Shown here one piece after another: positions 18,442 to 26,703 of a stretch of 64,000 nucleotides of DNA. Each line of letters opens with the position of its first letter. Positions within the stretch are counted from its first letter, which is position 1. Below the pieces are notes generated by a model. That model had not been told where the DNA came from. It did not search any database and saw only the letters and a list, made by a program, of their open reading frames with translations. Source of the stretch: Mycolicibacterium sp. 018/SC-01/001 (GTDB lineage Bacteria > Actinomycetota > Actinomycetes > Mycobacteriales > Mycobacteriaceae); NCBI RefSeq assembly GCF_007096635.1, contig NZ_VKAA01000008.1:159180-223179 (forward strand), read 5' to 3'. The translations under genes and the position numbers were made by a program.

Positions 18442-19767
18442 GTGGCTCATCGAGTGAACGTCCCTGACGCCGGGCAGCGGCCCCGTGCGAGCTTCGCCGA
18501 GAAACTCGCGGGAGCGGATTCTCCGGCCGATGAGGAACGTCGGCGCGCGCTGCGGCGCATGAAGGCCGTCGCGCTGAGTTTCCTGATCGGCGCCACGGTG
18601 GTCTTCCTGGTGTGCACCTGGAGGCAGACCCAGGGCGCGCCGGGGTGGGTGGGTTACGTCCGCGCGGCTGCAGAAGCCGGCATGGTCGGTGCGTTGGCGG
18701 ACTGGTTCGCGGTGACCGCTCTGTTCAGGCACCCGCTGGGCCTGCCGATCCCACACACCGCGATCATCAAACGCAAGAAGGACCAGCTCGGCGAGGGCCT
18801 GAGCGACTTCGTGCGGGAGAACTTCCTGTCCCCGGAGAACGTGGAGACCAAGCTGCGCGACGCCGACGTGGCCAGCCGCGCCGGAAAGTGGCTGGCCGAG
18901 CCGGTGAACGCCGAGCGGGTGGCCGCCGAGGTGTCGACCGTGGCCCGGGTCCTGCTGGAGATGCTGCGCGACGAGGACGTGCAGCAGATGCTGGACCGGA
19001 TGATCGTCAAACGCATCGCCGAGCCGCAGTGGGGGCCGCCGGTCGGCCGGGTGTTGTCCTCGCTGCTGGAAGAGGGCCGGCAGGAGGCGCTGCTGCAGCT
19101 GCTCGCCGATCGCGCGTTCCAGTGGTCGCTGGGCGCCGGCGAGGTCATCGAGCGGGTCATCGAACGTGATTCGCCGACGTGGTCGCCCCGCTGGGTGGAT
19201 CACGTGGTGGGCGACCGCATCCACCGGGAGCTGATGGACTTCACCGACAAGGTGCGCCGCAACCCCGACCACGAGCTGCGCCGCTCGGCGACGAAGTTCC
19301 TCTTCGAGTTCGCCGACGACCTGCAGCGCGATGAGGCGACGATCCAGAAGGCCGAGAACGTCAAGGCGCAGATCATGGCCCGCGACGAGGTGGCCCGCGC
19401 CGCCGAGACCGCATGGGGCGCCGCCAAGCGCATCATCCTGGAGTCGGTCGACGATCCGTCCTCGGCCCTGCGTACCCGCATCGCCGACACCGTCGTGCGC
19501 ATCGGTGAGTCCGTCCGAGACGACGCGGATCTGCGGGACAAGGTCGACAACTGGGTCGTGCGCGGCGCCCAGCATCTGGTGAGCCAGTACGGGGCGGAGA
19601 TCACCACGATCATCACCGACACCATCGAGCGCTGGGACGCCGACGAGGCCAGCCGCCGCATCGAGTTGCACGTCGGTCGTGACCTGCAGTTCATCCGCAT
19701 CAACGGCACCGTGGTGGGGTCGATCGCCGGACTGGTCATCTACACGATCGCCCAGCTACTGTTCTGA
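18442..19767 (+). CDS. DUF445 membrane protein (Rv0473 type)
   Basis: 441 residues. One membrane helix near residues 38-58 (AVALSFLIGATVVFLVCTW) is followed by the DUF445 signature GYVRAAAEAGMVGALADWFAVTALFRHPLG. A long, charged helical middle comes next, and a final membrane helix (VVGSIAGLVIYTIAQLLF) ends the protein. Start GTG at 18442 with GGGAAG (18428-18433) 8 bases before. DUF445 proteins are envelope-associated and of unknown mechanism. The neighbour order is as in M. tuberculosis. Confidence 0.9.
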   Translation: MAHRVNVPDAGQRPRASFAEKLAGADSPADEERRRALRRMKAVALSFLIGATVVFLVCTWRQTQGAPGWVGYVRAAAEAGMVGALADWFAVTALFRHPLGLPIPHTAIIKRKKDQLGEGLSDFVRENFLSPENVETKLRDADVASRAGKWLAEPVNAERVAAEVSTVARVLLEMLRDEDVQQMLDRMIVKRIAEPQWGPPVGRVLSSLLEEGRQEALLQLLADRAFQWSLGAGEVIERVIERDSPTWSPRWVDHVVGDRIHRELMDFTDKVRRNPDHELRRSATKFLFEFADDLQRDEATIQKAENVKAQIMARDEVARAAETAWGAAKRIILESVDDPSSALRTRIADTVVRIGESVRDDADLRDKVDNWVVRGAQHLVSQYGAEITTIITDTIERWDADEASRRIELHVGRDLQFIRINGTVVGSIAGLVIYTIAQLLF

Positions 19768-19781
19768 CCTGCGCTAACTCA

Positions 19782-19814
19782 GTGCTTGCAAAAGTTAGCA
19801 CTCCGCCGTACCGT
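19782..19814 (+). promoter_or_regulatory. sigma-A-like promoter overlapped by a dyad, in front of the XRE regulator
   Basis: TTGCAA (19786-19791) and TACCGT (19809-19814) are 17 bases apart, a good housekeeping promoter. A dyad GTGCT-N10-AGCAC (19782-19801) covers the -35 element. An outer 7-bp dyad GCTAACT (19773-19779) / AGTTAGC (19793-19799) overlaps it. The arrangement suggests repression by steric block, most simply autoregulation by the XRE protein. The right half TTAGCACTC equals one CIRCE half-site, so HrcA is the alternative. Confidence 0.55.
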
Positions 19815-19861
19815 GGAAATGTCGGTCATTCGGATACCCACGGCAGCGAAGGAGGCGAGCC

Positions 19862-20341
19862 ATGGCGCAGGACGAAAACCTTGCCGCGGTCGTCACCAAC
19901 GCCGCTTCGGACATCGGCAGTTTCATTCGATCCCAGCGGGAAGCCGCGCAGGTTTCTGTGCGTCAGCTCGCCGAGAAGGCCGGTGTCAGCAATCCCTACC
20001 TCAGCCAGATCGAGCGGGGATTGCGCAAACCCTCAGCGGACGTGCTGAACCAGATCGCCAAAGCGCTGAGGGTGTCGGCGGAGGTGCTCTACATCCGGGC
20101 GGGGATCCTCGAGCCCAGTGAGACGAACCAGGTGCGCGACGCCATCATCACCGACACGGCGATCAACGAGCGGCAGAAGCAGGTGCTGCTCGACATCTAC
20201 TCCTCGTTCTGTCAGCAGAACGAGGCGGCGCTGCTCGAGGCTGCCGCGCACGCGGACCAGCCCCCATCCGAAGACGATCAGAGCCTCTTGCAGATCACCG
20301 AATCACCTCGTGAATCACCTCAGACCTCCGTCCCCCACTGA
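19862..20341 (+). CDS. XRE-family transcriptional regulator (Rv0474 type)
   Basis: 159 residues. The helix-turn-helix lies at about residues 21-75 ([35 protein letters not shown]). The C-terminal half is helical, charged and without a known domain. ATG at 19862 follows GAAGGAGG. It sits 11 bases before hbhA and is probably cotranscribed with it. The M. tuberculosis counterpart has been described as a copper-responsive regulator acting on rpoB; whether that holds here is unknown. Confidence 0.9.
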   Translation: MAQDENLAAVVTNAASDIGSFIRSQREAAQVSVRQLAEKAGVSNPYLSQIERGLRKPSADVLNQIAKALRVSAEVLYIRAGILEPSETNQVRDAIITDTAINERQKQVLLDIYSSFCQQNEAALLEAAAHADQPPSEDDQSLLQITESPRESPQTSVPH

Positions 20342-20352
20342 AAGGAATCACC

Positions 20353-20976
20353 ATGGCTGAGAAGAACCAGCTCGACATCGACGACCTGAAGGCCCCGCTG
20401 TTGGCCGCCGTCGGCGCCGCCGACCTCGCGCTCGAGCGCGTCAACGAGATCGTCGCGACCCTGCGCGAGCGTGCCGGTGAGGCCCGCACCGACGCCGAGA
20501 GCCGCGTCGAGGAGAGCCGCGCCCGCATCACCAAGCTGCAGGAAGACCTGCCGGCGCAGTTCGGCGACATCCGCGAGAAGCTGAACTCCGACGAGCTGCG
20601 CAAGTTCGCCGAGAGCTACGCCGAGAACGCGCAGTCCGCCTACACCAAGCTGATCGAGCGCGGCGAGGCCGCCCTGGAGCGCCTGCGCAGCCAGCCGGCC
20701 CTGGAGACCGCTGCCAGCCGGGTCGAGGAGTACACCGACCAGGCTGTCGAGCTGACCCAGGAAGCGCTGGGCAACGTGGCCTCGCAGACTCGCGCGGTCG
20801 GTGAGCGGGCCGCCAAGCTGGTCGGCGTCGAGCTGCCCAAGCGTGCCGAGTCCGCGGCGGAGCCGGTGAAGGAAGCCGCCAAGAAGGCGCCCGCCAAGAA
20901 GGCCCCCGCCAAGAAGGCTCCGGCCAAGAAGGCGCCCGCCAAGAAGGCTCCCGCCAAGAAGGTCACCCAGAAGTAA
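20353..20976 (+). CDS. hbhA: heparin-binding haemagglutinin HbhA
   Basis: 207 residues. The first 160 residues are a long amphipathic coiled coil (from [21 protein letters not shown] to AAKLVGVEL). The tail from about residue 176 is built of five KKAPA repeats and ends KKVTQK; the Lys-rich tail binds heparan sulphate on host cells and is methylated in M. tuberculosis. There is no signal peptide, as in the known protein. The repeats correspond to a tandem array of 15-base units (20878-20965) that could vary in number. AAAGGA precedes the ATG. A hairpin follows at 20993. Confidence 0.97.
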   Translation: MAEKNQLDIDDLKAPLLAAVGAADLALERVNEIVATLRERAGEARTDAESRVEESRARITKLQEDLPAQFGDIREKLNSDELRKFAESYAENAQSAYTKLIERGEAALERLRSQPALETAASRVEEYTDQAVELTQEALGNVASQTRAVGERAAKLVGVELPKRAESAAEPVKEAAKKAPAKKAPAKKAPAKKAPAKKAPAKKVTQK

Positions 20977-20992
20977 GCCCGGAAGTACGCCG

Positions 20993-21014
20993 GACTCCCG
21001 GAGACCGGGAAGTC
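20993..21014 (+). terminator. hairpin after hbhA
   Basis: GACTCCCGG (20993-21001) pairs with CCGGGAAGTC (21005-21014), 9 pairs with one bulged A and a 3-base loop. It is followed by GAAAAGGGG, not a T-tract. It would act as a mycobacterial hairpin-only terminator or mRNA-end stabiliser, and it separates hbhA from the next promoter. Confidence 0.5.
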
Positions 21015-21035
21015 GAAAAGGGGACGTAACCCGCC

Positions 21036-21041
21036 TAGGCT
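21036..21041 (+). promoter_or_regulatory. -10 element TAGGCT of a leaderless transcript for the DUF2516 gene
   Basis: TAGGCT fits the mycobacterial TANNNT -10 consensus and ends 7 bases before the GTG at 21049. Transcription would start at the start codon. No Shine-Dalgarno is present. Confidence 0.55.
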
Positions 21042-21048
21042 GTCGAGC

Positions 21049-21330
21049 GTGGAGCTCCAAGGCCTGACGGGTTACGTCCTCTTCGCGTTGCAGATCGCGG
21101 TGTTGGTGGCGACGGTGTACGCGTTCGTCCACGCTGCGATGCAGCGAAGCGACGCTTATCCGGCTGCCGACAAGCTGACCAAGCCCGTGTGGCTGGTGAT
21201 CATCGGCGTGGCGGGTCTGCTCGCCCTGGTGCTCAACATCACCGGCGCGGCGATCGCCGCGGTGGCGGCCGGCGTGTACCTGGTCGACGTGCGACCGAAA
21301 CTCCTCGAGGTCCAGGGGAAGTCGCGCTAG
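21049..21330 (+). CDS. DUF2516 small membrane protein (Rv0476 type)
   Basis: 93 residues with two or three membrane helices ([38 protein letters not shown], and a third short one) and a short basic end. The family is actinobacterial and of unknown role. Its stop TAG shares its last base with the GTG of the following secreted-protein gene. Start GTG at 21049, probably leaderless. Confidence 0.88.
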   Translation: MELQGLTGYVLFALQIAVLVATVYAFVHAAMQRSDAYPAADKLTKPVWLVIIGVAGLLALVLNITGAAIAAVAAGVYLVDVRPKLLEVQGKSR

Positions 21331-21743
21331 TGCGACGTCGTCTCGTCACCGCTGCGGCCCTCGCCGCATCGGCCCTGGCCTTCGCTCCCGCCGCCGCCGC
21401 CCAGCCCACCCTGCAGCCGCCGCCCTACATCGATCACGTGACGTGGGCCAAATGGGGTGACCTGTCGAGCCTGCGCGTCTACCCCACGCCGGCCGGGCGC
21501 GACGTCTCGGGCCGGCCTGGCACCGCAGCGCAGGGCGACGAGGCCTGGGGTGAGGTGCTGGCGCTGTCGCCCGATGCAGCGATCCCCGGCATGAAGGAGC
21601 AGTTCATCTGCCATTGGCGGTTCGCCGAGATCGCCGAACCGGGCAAGGTGAGCTGGAACCTCGAACCGTGGCGGCCGGAGGTCACCCCGGATGAGATGAT
21701 CGCCGCCCGGTGTAATCCCGGCGGCACGGAAGAACCGTTCTGA
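21330..21743 (+). CDS. secreted DUF2599 protein (Rv0477 type)
   Basis: 137 residues. The start [19 protein letters not shown] followed by AAAAQP is a signal peptide with probable cleavage after AAA near residue 25. The mature part has two cysteines (FICHW and ARCNP) that could form a disulphide, and the family motif [17 protein letters not shown]. It is exported; function unknown. Its stop overlaps the deoC start (TGATG), so it is coupled to deoC. Confidence 0.88.
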   Translation: MRRRLVTAAALAASALAFAPAAAAQPTLQPPPYIDHVTWAKWGDLSSLRVYPTPAGRDVSGRPGTAAQGDEAWGEVLALSPDAAIPGMKEQFICHWRFAEIAEPGKVSWNLEPWRPEVTPDEMIAARCNPGGTEEPF

Positions 21744-22414
21744 TGGGGTACACCCGCGCGGACGTCGCCGCCGTCGTCGACCACACGCTGCTCAAACCCG
21801 AAGCGACGGAAGCCGATATCGTCGCGTTGGTCGCCGAGGCCGTGGAACTCGGGGTGTACGCGGTGTGTGTGTCGCCGCCGTTCGTGGCCACGGCTTTCGC
21901 CCTGGCGACCGGGCGCGCCGTGGCGGCCGTGGCGGGTTTCCCGTCGGGCAAGCATCTTTCGGCGATCAAGGCGCACGAAGCCGCCGCCGCGGTGGAGGCC
22001 GGGGCCGGCGAGATCGACATGGTGATCGACGTCGGCGCGGCGATCGGCGGCGAGCTCGACCTGGTCCGCGCCGACGTGGCCGCGGTGCGGGGGGCGACGC
22101 CGGGCGCGGTGCTGAAGGTGATCGTCGAGTCCTCGGCGCTGGTGGAGTTCGGCGGATGGCCGCTGCTGACCGATGTGTGCCGGGTGGTCGAGGACGCGGG
22201 CGCCGATTTCGTCAAGACCTCCACGGGTTTTCATCCGGCCGGCGGCGCATCCGTGCGTGCGGTGGAGGTGATGGCGACCGCGGTCGGGGGCCGGCTCGGC
22301 GTCAAGGCCAGCGGCGGGATCCGGTCGGCGGCCGACGCGGTGGCGATGCTGAACGCGGGGGCGACGCGGCTCGGGCTGTCCGGAACGCGCGCCGTCCTCG
22401 ATGGCTTGGGGTGA
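21743..22414 (+). CDS. deoC: deoxyribose-phosphate aldolase
   Basis: 223 residues. It splits 2-deoxyribose 5-phosphate into acetaldehyde and glyceraldehyde 3-phosphate. The Schiff-base lysine is in [12 protein letters not shown]; the proton-relay lysine is in [13 protein letters not shown]; the N-terminal motif is [13 protein letters not shown] at 21743. The gene ends 9 bases from the stop of the convergent DUF2993 gene. Confidence 0.96.
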   Translation: MGYTRADVAAVVDHTLLKPEATEADIVALVAEAVELGVYAVCVSPPFVATAFALATGRAVAAVAGFPSGKHLSAIKAHEAAAAVEAGAGEIDMVIDVGAAIGGELDLVRADVAAVRGATPGAVLKVIVESSALVEFGGWPLLTDVCRVVEDAGADFVKTSTGFHPAGGASVRAVEVMATAVGGRLGVKASGGIRSAADAVAMLNAGATRLGLSGTRAVLDGLG

Positions 22415-22423
22415 CGGCCCGGC

Positions 22424-23245
22424 TCAGATCTTTCCGAAACAGGGGTCGTCGGTCTGCTTCGGCATCGAGGCGTTCTGCGTCGAAAACCGGCTCTGCACAC
22501 CGGTATCGGTGACCGACACCGAGTCCGCCTTGATGTCCAGCGGGTAGTTCTGGGTGAGCTGGCTGGTGAAGGCGTCCAGGGCCGGCTGCACCGCTTCCCG
22601 CGGCAGCGTGAAGCCCAGGCCCGTCACCTGCTGCACGGCGAGTGAGATGCCGCCGTTGGAGACCTGCGGTTTGGCGGTGATGCTGCCGAGCGGACCTTCG
22701 AGCTCGATCGTGCCCTGGCTCGCGTTGGTGCTCACGCCGCTGACGAAGCTGCCGATCAGCGGGACGGCACTCTGGATCGTCTGCTTGATGCCGTCGGCGG
22801 ACCAGTCGATGGTCGCAACGAGTGAGCCGACGGTTCCGCTCGAGTTCGCGGTGTCCTGCAGGCGAACGTCGTTGATGTCGAGGTTGAGTTTCATGCCCTT
22901 CGCATCGCGGATCTGGTTGCCGGCGGTCTCGATGTGGATGTTGGTGTAGTGGCCGGACACGTGCTGCATGAGGAACGGCGGCAGCACCCCGAACGACGCG
23001 GTGGCCTTGTCCTGCACCACGCACTCGACCACCGACGCGACGACCGTGTCGGCGCGATGGCGGGCGTACAGTTCACCGCCGATCAGACCTGCCACGACGA
23101 GCGCCACGACTATCACCGCGACGAGGACGATGGACAGCGGATCGCTGAAGAAACTCTTGAGCTTCGCCGGCAACGCCGAACCTTTCTGCGGGGGAGCGGG
23201 CGGTGGGCCTGGCTGCGGCTGCGGACGGGCCCAGGGATCGGTCAT
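22424..23245 (-). CDS. DUF2993 membrane-anchored lipid-binding-like protein (Rv0479c type)
   Basis: 273 residues. A Pro-rich cytoplasmic start (PQPQPGPPPAPPQ) is followed by one membrane helix (SIVLVAVIVVALVVAGLIGG, about residues 37-57). The rest is an extracytoplasmic DUF2993 domain. Rv0479c is longer, mainly in its Pro-rich start. Two cysteines outside the membrane (VVECVV and DPCFG) could pair. The start overlaps the nitrilase stop by 4 bases, so the two genes are coupled. Role unknown; a beta-rich lipid-carrier fold is a guess from the family. Confidence 0.85.
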   Translation of the reverse strand: MTDPWARPQPQPGPPPAPPQKGSALPAKLKSFFSDPLSIVLVAVIVVALVVAGLIGGELYARHRADTVVASVVECVVQDKATASFGVLPPFLMQHVSGHYTNIHIETAGNQIRDAKGMKLNLDINDVRLQDTANSSGTVGSLVATIDWSADGIKQTIQSAVPLIGSFVSGVSTNASQGTIELEGPLGSITAKPQVSNGGISLAVQQVTGLGFTLPREAVQPALDAFTSQLTQNYPLDIKADSVSVTDTGVQSRFSTQNASMPKQTDDPCFGKI

Positions 23246-24057
23246 CTGAGGGATTCTGCCCTACCGATGTGAGCAGAACCTGAGCGGTTGCTCATGACCG
23301 CGACGGCGGCGCGGGCCGCGCGGGCCGCCTCGACATCGACGTCGTGGACCAGCAGCTCGGGTTCCGCACCGGCCGAGGTCAGGATCTCACCCAGCGCCGA
23401 CGTCACCAGGCTGCCGCCGACACCGACAGGTCCGCGCGGGGGGATGTCGGACCCGGGATGGGCCTGGCCGACGGCGGCGACGACGGTCGAGGTGTCGATC
23501 GCCCGCGCGCGTGCCAGCAACGTCCACTGGTCGAGCTTGCCCGGTCCGGTGCCCCACGACGCGTGCGCGGTGATGAGGTCGGCGCCGCGAGCGGCGAGCT
23601 CGACGTAGAGCTCGGGGAACCGGATGTCGTAGCAGAGCGTCAACCCGACGGTCAGTCCGTCGACGACGATCGTCACCGGGTCGCGTCCCGGGGCGACGGT
23701 GTCGGACTCGAGGAATCCGAACGCGTCGTAGAGGTGGATCTTGTCGTAGCGGGCGTCCACCCCCGGGCCGGTGGCGATCAGCGTGTTGGTCACGCGGCCG
23801 TCGCCGGAGGGCACGAACATCCCCGCGACGACGACCACCCCGGCGCGCGCGGCGATGCGGCGAACCTCTTCGGCCCATGGCCCGTCGAACGGTTCGGCGA
23901 TCGGCGCCAGCGGCACGCCGAAGCGGCACATGGTGGCCTCGGGGAAGAGCACCAGCTTCGCGCCCGCGTCGGCGGCGCGGTCGGTGTACTCGTCGACCAG
24001 GGTCAGGTTGGCCGCCGGATCGGCGCCACTGCGGATCTGGGCCAGCGCGATACGCAT
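23242..24057 (-). CDS. carbon-nitrogen hydrolase (nitrilase superfamily, Rv0480c type)
   Basis: 271 residues. The Glu-Lys-Cys triad is visible: FPEAT (Glu about 40), RYDKIHLYD (Lys about 107) and LCYDIRFPEL (Cys about 142). Members hydrolyse small amides, for example omega-amidase or deaminated glutathione amidase; substrate not assignable. The gene precedes the DUF2993 gene with a 4-base overlap and follows the ureohydrolase gene by 27 bases, so the three may share the riboswitch-controlled transcript. Confidence 0.92.
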   Translation of the reverse strand: MRIALAQIRSGADPAANLTLVDEYTDRAADAGAKLVLFPEATMCRFGVPLAPIAEPFDGPWAEEVRRIAARAGVVVVAGMFVPSGDGRVTNTLIATGPGVDARYDKIHLYDAFGFLESDTVAPGRDPVTIVVDGLTVGLTLCYDIRFPELYVELAARGADLITAHASWGTGPGKLDQWTLLARARAIDTSTVVAAVGQAHPGSDIPPRGPVGVGGSLVTSALGEILTSAGAEPELLVHDVDVEAARAARAAVAVMSNRSGSAHIGRAESLR

Positions 24058-24084
24058 GGCCCCACCCTAGTTACGGAGGCCTGG

Positions 24085-25242
24085 TTACGGACCCCAGGCC
24101 GGCCGGTTGGCCTTGGCCGCCTTCTTGCCGAGCTTCCCGGAGTTGATCTGCGCGGCCAGGCTGTCGAGGATCACCCGCGAGCTGAGCAGGGCGGTCTGCT
24201 CGGCCCAGTCATACGGCGGCGAGCACTCGACGACCTCGATGCCGGCCAGCCCCGGCTCGGAGATCTTCTTGACCAGGTTCAGCGCCTCGCGGGGCAGCAG
24301 ACCACCGGGTTCGGGCCAGCCGGTGCCGGGCACGAAGCCGGCGTCGATCACGTCGATGTCGAACGACAGGTACACCGCCTTGGCGCCCTTCCAGGCCACC
24401 TCCAACGCGATCTCGGCGATCTTGTCGATGCCGACGCGCTCGACGTCGCCGACGGTGATGACGGTGGATTTGCGCTCACGGCCCACCTTGACGCCTTCCC
24501 GCGGCGCCTGCCAGCCGCCGATGCCGACCTGCACCAGGTTGGTCGCCGGCGCGTTCTTGATGTTGGTGGCGTGGAACCACGGGGTGGTGTGCATCCGTTC
24601 GTCGAGGTCGGTTTCCTGGGTGTCGACGTGGCGGTCGAAGTGGATGATCCCGATGTTGCCCTCCATGTACGGCGCCAGGCCGCGGATGGTGGGGAAGCCG
24701 ATGGAGTGGTCACCGCCGAGCACGATCGGCATCACGCCCTTGCTCGCGACGTGGGCCATCGCCTGGCTGATCTGGTCGAACGACTTCTCCAGGTTGCCGG
24801 GGATCGTGAACACATCGCCGATGTCGACGATGTTGAGTTGCTCGCGCAGGTCGACGCCGGTCTCGTAGTTGTAGGTGCCGAACAGGTTGGTCGAGCGCCG
24901 GATGCCCTGCGGGCCGAACCGGGTGCCGGGCCGGTAGGTGGCGCCGGCGTCGAGCGGAACGCCGAACACCGCGACCTCGGCGTCGTCGACCTCGTTGACG
25001 TCCTCGACGAACGGGCACTTGAGGAAGGTGCCCCGCTCTCCCGCGAAGTGCGGCTTCTCGCCGCGCACGAACGTGGAGATGGTGCGGTCGTTGATCGTCG
25101 GCGCGGCCTCCAGGCCGTAGCTCAGCCCGCGGTCGATCTCCTCGCGCAGGCGACGGTCACCGAGGCGGGCCTCGGCCTGCTGAGCCCACGCGCCTTCGGC
25201 GTTGGGCAGATTCGGGTCGGCGCCCTGCGGCACATCGGACAT
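24085..25242 (-). CDS. ureohydrolase (agmatinase/guanidine hydrolase family) under a guanidine-III riboswitch
   Basis: 385 residues, longer than ordinary agmatinases (about 300-350) through an N-terminal extension of about 80 residues. The two-metal site is clear: GGDHSIG, FDRHVDT (DRH in place of the usual DAH) and SFDIDVIDAGFVPGTG. The loop DERMHTTPWFHATN is unlike that of classic agmatinase. Annotation pipelines would call it speB; the riboswitch in its leader, and the resemblance to long cyanobacterial guanidine hydrolases as I recall them, make guanidine the better guess for substrate, with urea and ammonia as products. Start ATG at 25242 after GAGGAG (25253-25248). The fold call is firm; the substrate is inferred. 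Confidence 0.9.
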   Translation of the reverse strand: MSDVPQGADPNLPNAEGAWAQQAEARLGDRRLREEIDRGLSYGLEAAPTINDRTISTFVRGEKPHFAGERGTFLKCPFVEDVNEVDDAEVAVFGVPLDAGATYRPGTRFGPQGIRRSTNLFGTYNYETGVDLREQLNIVDIGDVFTIPGNLEKSFDQISQAMAHVASKGVMPIVLGGDHSIGFPTIRGLAPYMEGNIGIIHFDRHVDTQETDLDERMHTTPWFHATNIKNAPATNLVQVGIGGWQAPREGVKVGRERKSTVITVGDVERVGIDKIAEIALEVAWKGAKAVYLSFDIDVIDAGFVPGTGWPEPGGLLPREALNLVKKISEPGLAGIEVVECSPPYDWAEQTALLSSRVILDSLAAQINSGKLGKKAAKANRPAWGP

Positions 25243-25255
25243 GAGTTCTCCTCAC

Positions 25256-25297
25256 GCGCCGTCTTGTCGCAAACCGGGTACGACGCACCTCGTCCGG
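25256..25297 (-). ncRNA. guanidine-III (ykkC-III) riboswitch
   Basis: On the minus strand the 42 bases begin CCGGACGAGGTGCG, continue TCGTACCCGG and end GACAAGACGGCGC. This follows the known consensus of the guanidine-III class almost base for base; the only clear differences from the Thermobifida fusca example I remember are one base in the first loop and the TTTGC linker. The pseudoknot-forming CCGG pair and the GACAAGACGG strand are intact. The 3' edge lies 2 bases from the Shine-Dalgarno GAGGAG and 13 bases from the start codon, so ligand binding would free or hide the ribosome site (translational control). Confidence 0.92.
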
Positions 25298-25374
25298 GGA
25301 GCCGGTGCACCGACTCCTGCGAGTCATTGTCAGCACGCTCCGGAGAACCTGTCCACCGGAGAGAGTGAGATTCT

Positions 25375-26163
25375 TCAGACCGGTGCGACCACCGGCCACG
25401 GCACCGTGAGCACGCCGTCGCGCACCGGCCGCCGCGGGACGATCACCGGAATGCCTTGTGCGACAAGCACGTCGACCATCGCTCGCCAGCGCACCCGCGG
25501 GCCGAACACGCCGTGGGCGGCGCTGGTGGCCCAGGCGCGGTCGGCGGCGGCGAGAAGGCTGTGGATCGGCTGGCCGGGCACGTTGTGGTGGATCAGTACC
25601 TTGGGCAACCGCTCGGCGAGGTCGGAGGGCCGCTCGATCGCGAACGGGTCGCAGGCCAACGTCAGGCTCACCGCCGTGGTGGCGTCGAGCAGCACCCAGC
25701 AGCACCGGCGCCCCAACTCGTCGCACGTGCCGTCGACGATCAGGCCGCCCGGCGCGAGCCCGCCTCGCATCGCCGCCCACGCACCCTCGACCGCGTCGAG
25801 CGGGTACTGCCGCAGCACGTTGAACGCCCGCACCAGCACCGGCCGGTGCCCGGCGAGTTCGAAACCCCCGAGCGCGAAGTCCACTCCGGGTCCGGCGGCG
25901 GCGCGGGCCACGTCCACGCGGTGCGGGTCGATCTCGAGACCCAGGACGCGCACATCGGAGCGCACCTGACGCAGCCGGACCGCGAGCTCCAGCGTCGTCA
26001 CCGGCAGCGCGCCGTACCCCAGGTCGACGACCAGCGGGTCGGCGGCACTCTGCAGAGCGCTGCGCACTCGCGTGGAGTGCACCAGCCACCGGTCGCTGCG
26101 CCGCAGGCGGTTGTGCCCGGTCGTGCCCCGCGTCACCGCGCCGAGGGGACGGGAGCCGGTCAC
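25375..26163 (-). CDS. class I SAM-dependent methyltransferase-like protein
   Basis: 262 residues. The SAM motif I is VVDLGYGALPVTTLELA (a variant of the usual DxGxGxG), motif II is VLGLEIDPHRVDVAR, and the acidic motif is DFALGGFEL. Downstream parts are unlike any methyltransferase I can name. Start GTG at 26163, 7 bases after the stop of the DUF2505 gene. Substrate unknown. It ends 78 bases before the riboswitch, leaving room for a separate promoter for the ureohydrolase gene. Confidence 0.8.
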   Translation of the reverse strand: MTGSRPLGAVTRGTTGHNRLRRSDRWLVHSTRVRSALQSAADPLVVDLGYGALPVTTLELAVRLRQVRSDVRVLGLEIDPHRVDVARAAAGPGVDFALGGFELAGHRPVLVRAFNVLRQYPLDAVEGAWAAMRGGLAPGGLIVDGTCDELGRRCCWVLLDATTAVSLTLACDPFAIERPSDLAERLPKVLIHHNVPGQPIHSLLAAADRAWATSAAHGVFGPRVRWRAMVDVLVAQGIPVIVPRRPVRDGVLTVPWPVVAPV

Positions 26164-26170
26164 GGGCGGC

Positions 26171-26677
26171 TCAGCTGTTCTCGGCGATCCACACCGTGGT
26201 GAACCGTTGTTCGGCGATCAGCAGATCGACCAGTTGATGGCCGATGAAGTTCTCGATCTTGCCGCCCACGAGAGGCACCCGGACCTCGACTTTCGCGGTG
26301 AGTGCCAGCCGGGAACCGGACCCGTTCGGTGCGAGCACCGCCGAGCCGGTCAGCCCGGCCGGGGCGCCGGGGATCGAGCCGGTGACGGTGGCCGAGGTTC
26401 GGCCGTCCACGACCGGTGCCCACCGTTCCTCCCGGACGAAGCTCAGATCGCCGCGGTGGAACTGCGTGACGACAGCCGGCAATCGGTCGGCGCGCAGCGT
26501 CTGGGTGGTCTTGACGCGCAGCGCGCCGTCGGTACCGACGGTCATCTCGTCGAGTGTGGCGTGATCGGCGCCGGAGCCGTCGAGCCGGACGAGCCAGTAC
26601 TGCTCGTCGCTGAATGCGCGGTGCACCTGTTCGACGGTGCCCCCGTATTCGGCGGCCATGTCGAATGAACGCGGCAT
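26171..26677 (-). CDS. DUF2505 protein (Rv0481c type)
   Basis: 168 residues, close to the 174 of Rv0481c. One SRPBCC/START-like fold of the DUF2505 family (starting [21 protein letters not shown]; typical C-terminal [23 protein letters not shown]). Such folds bind hydrophobic ligands; nothing specific is known. ATG at 26677, divergent from murB with 26 bases between the starts. Confidence 0.87.
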   Translation of the reverse strand: MPRSFDMAAEYGGTVEQVHRAFSDEQYWLVRLDGSGADHATLDEMTVGTDGALRVKTTQTLRADRLPAVVTQFHRGDLSFVREERWAPVVDGRTSATVTGSIPGAPAGLTGSAVLAPNGSGSRLALTAKVEVRVPLVGGKIENFIGHQLVDLLIAEQRFTTVWIAENS

Positions 26678-26689
26678 GGCAAACCACGC

Positions 26690-26695
26690 TACCGT
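26690..26695 (+). promoter_or_regulatory. -10 element TACCGT of a leaderless murB transcript
   Basis: TACCGT fits TANNNT and ends 8 bases before the GTG at 26704. There is no ribosome site in front of that GTG. It overlaps the short gap to the divergent DUF2505 gene. Confidence 0.5.
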
Positions 26696-26703
26696 TACCG
26701 CCC

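Noticed and set aside
23344..25368. 674-codon open frame on the plus strand across the nitrilase and ureohydrolase genes
   Set aside because: Lies opposite conserved catalytic motifs; composition is shadow-like.
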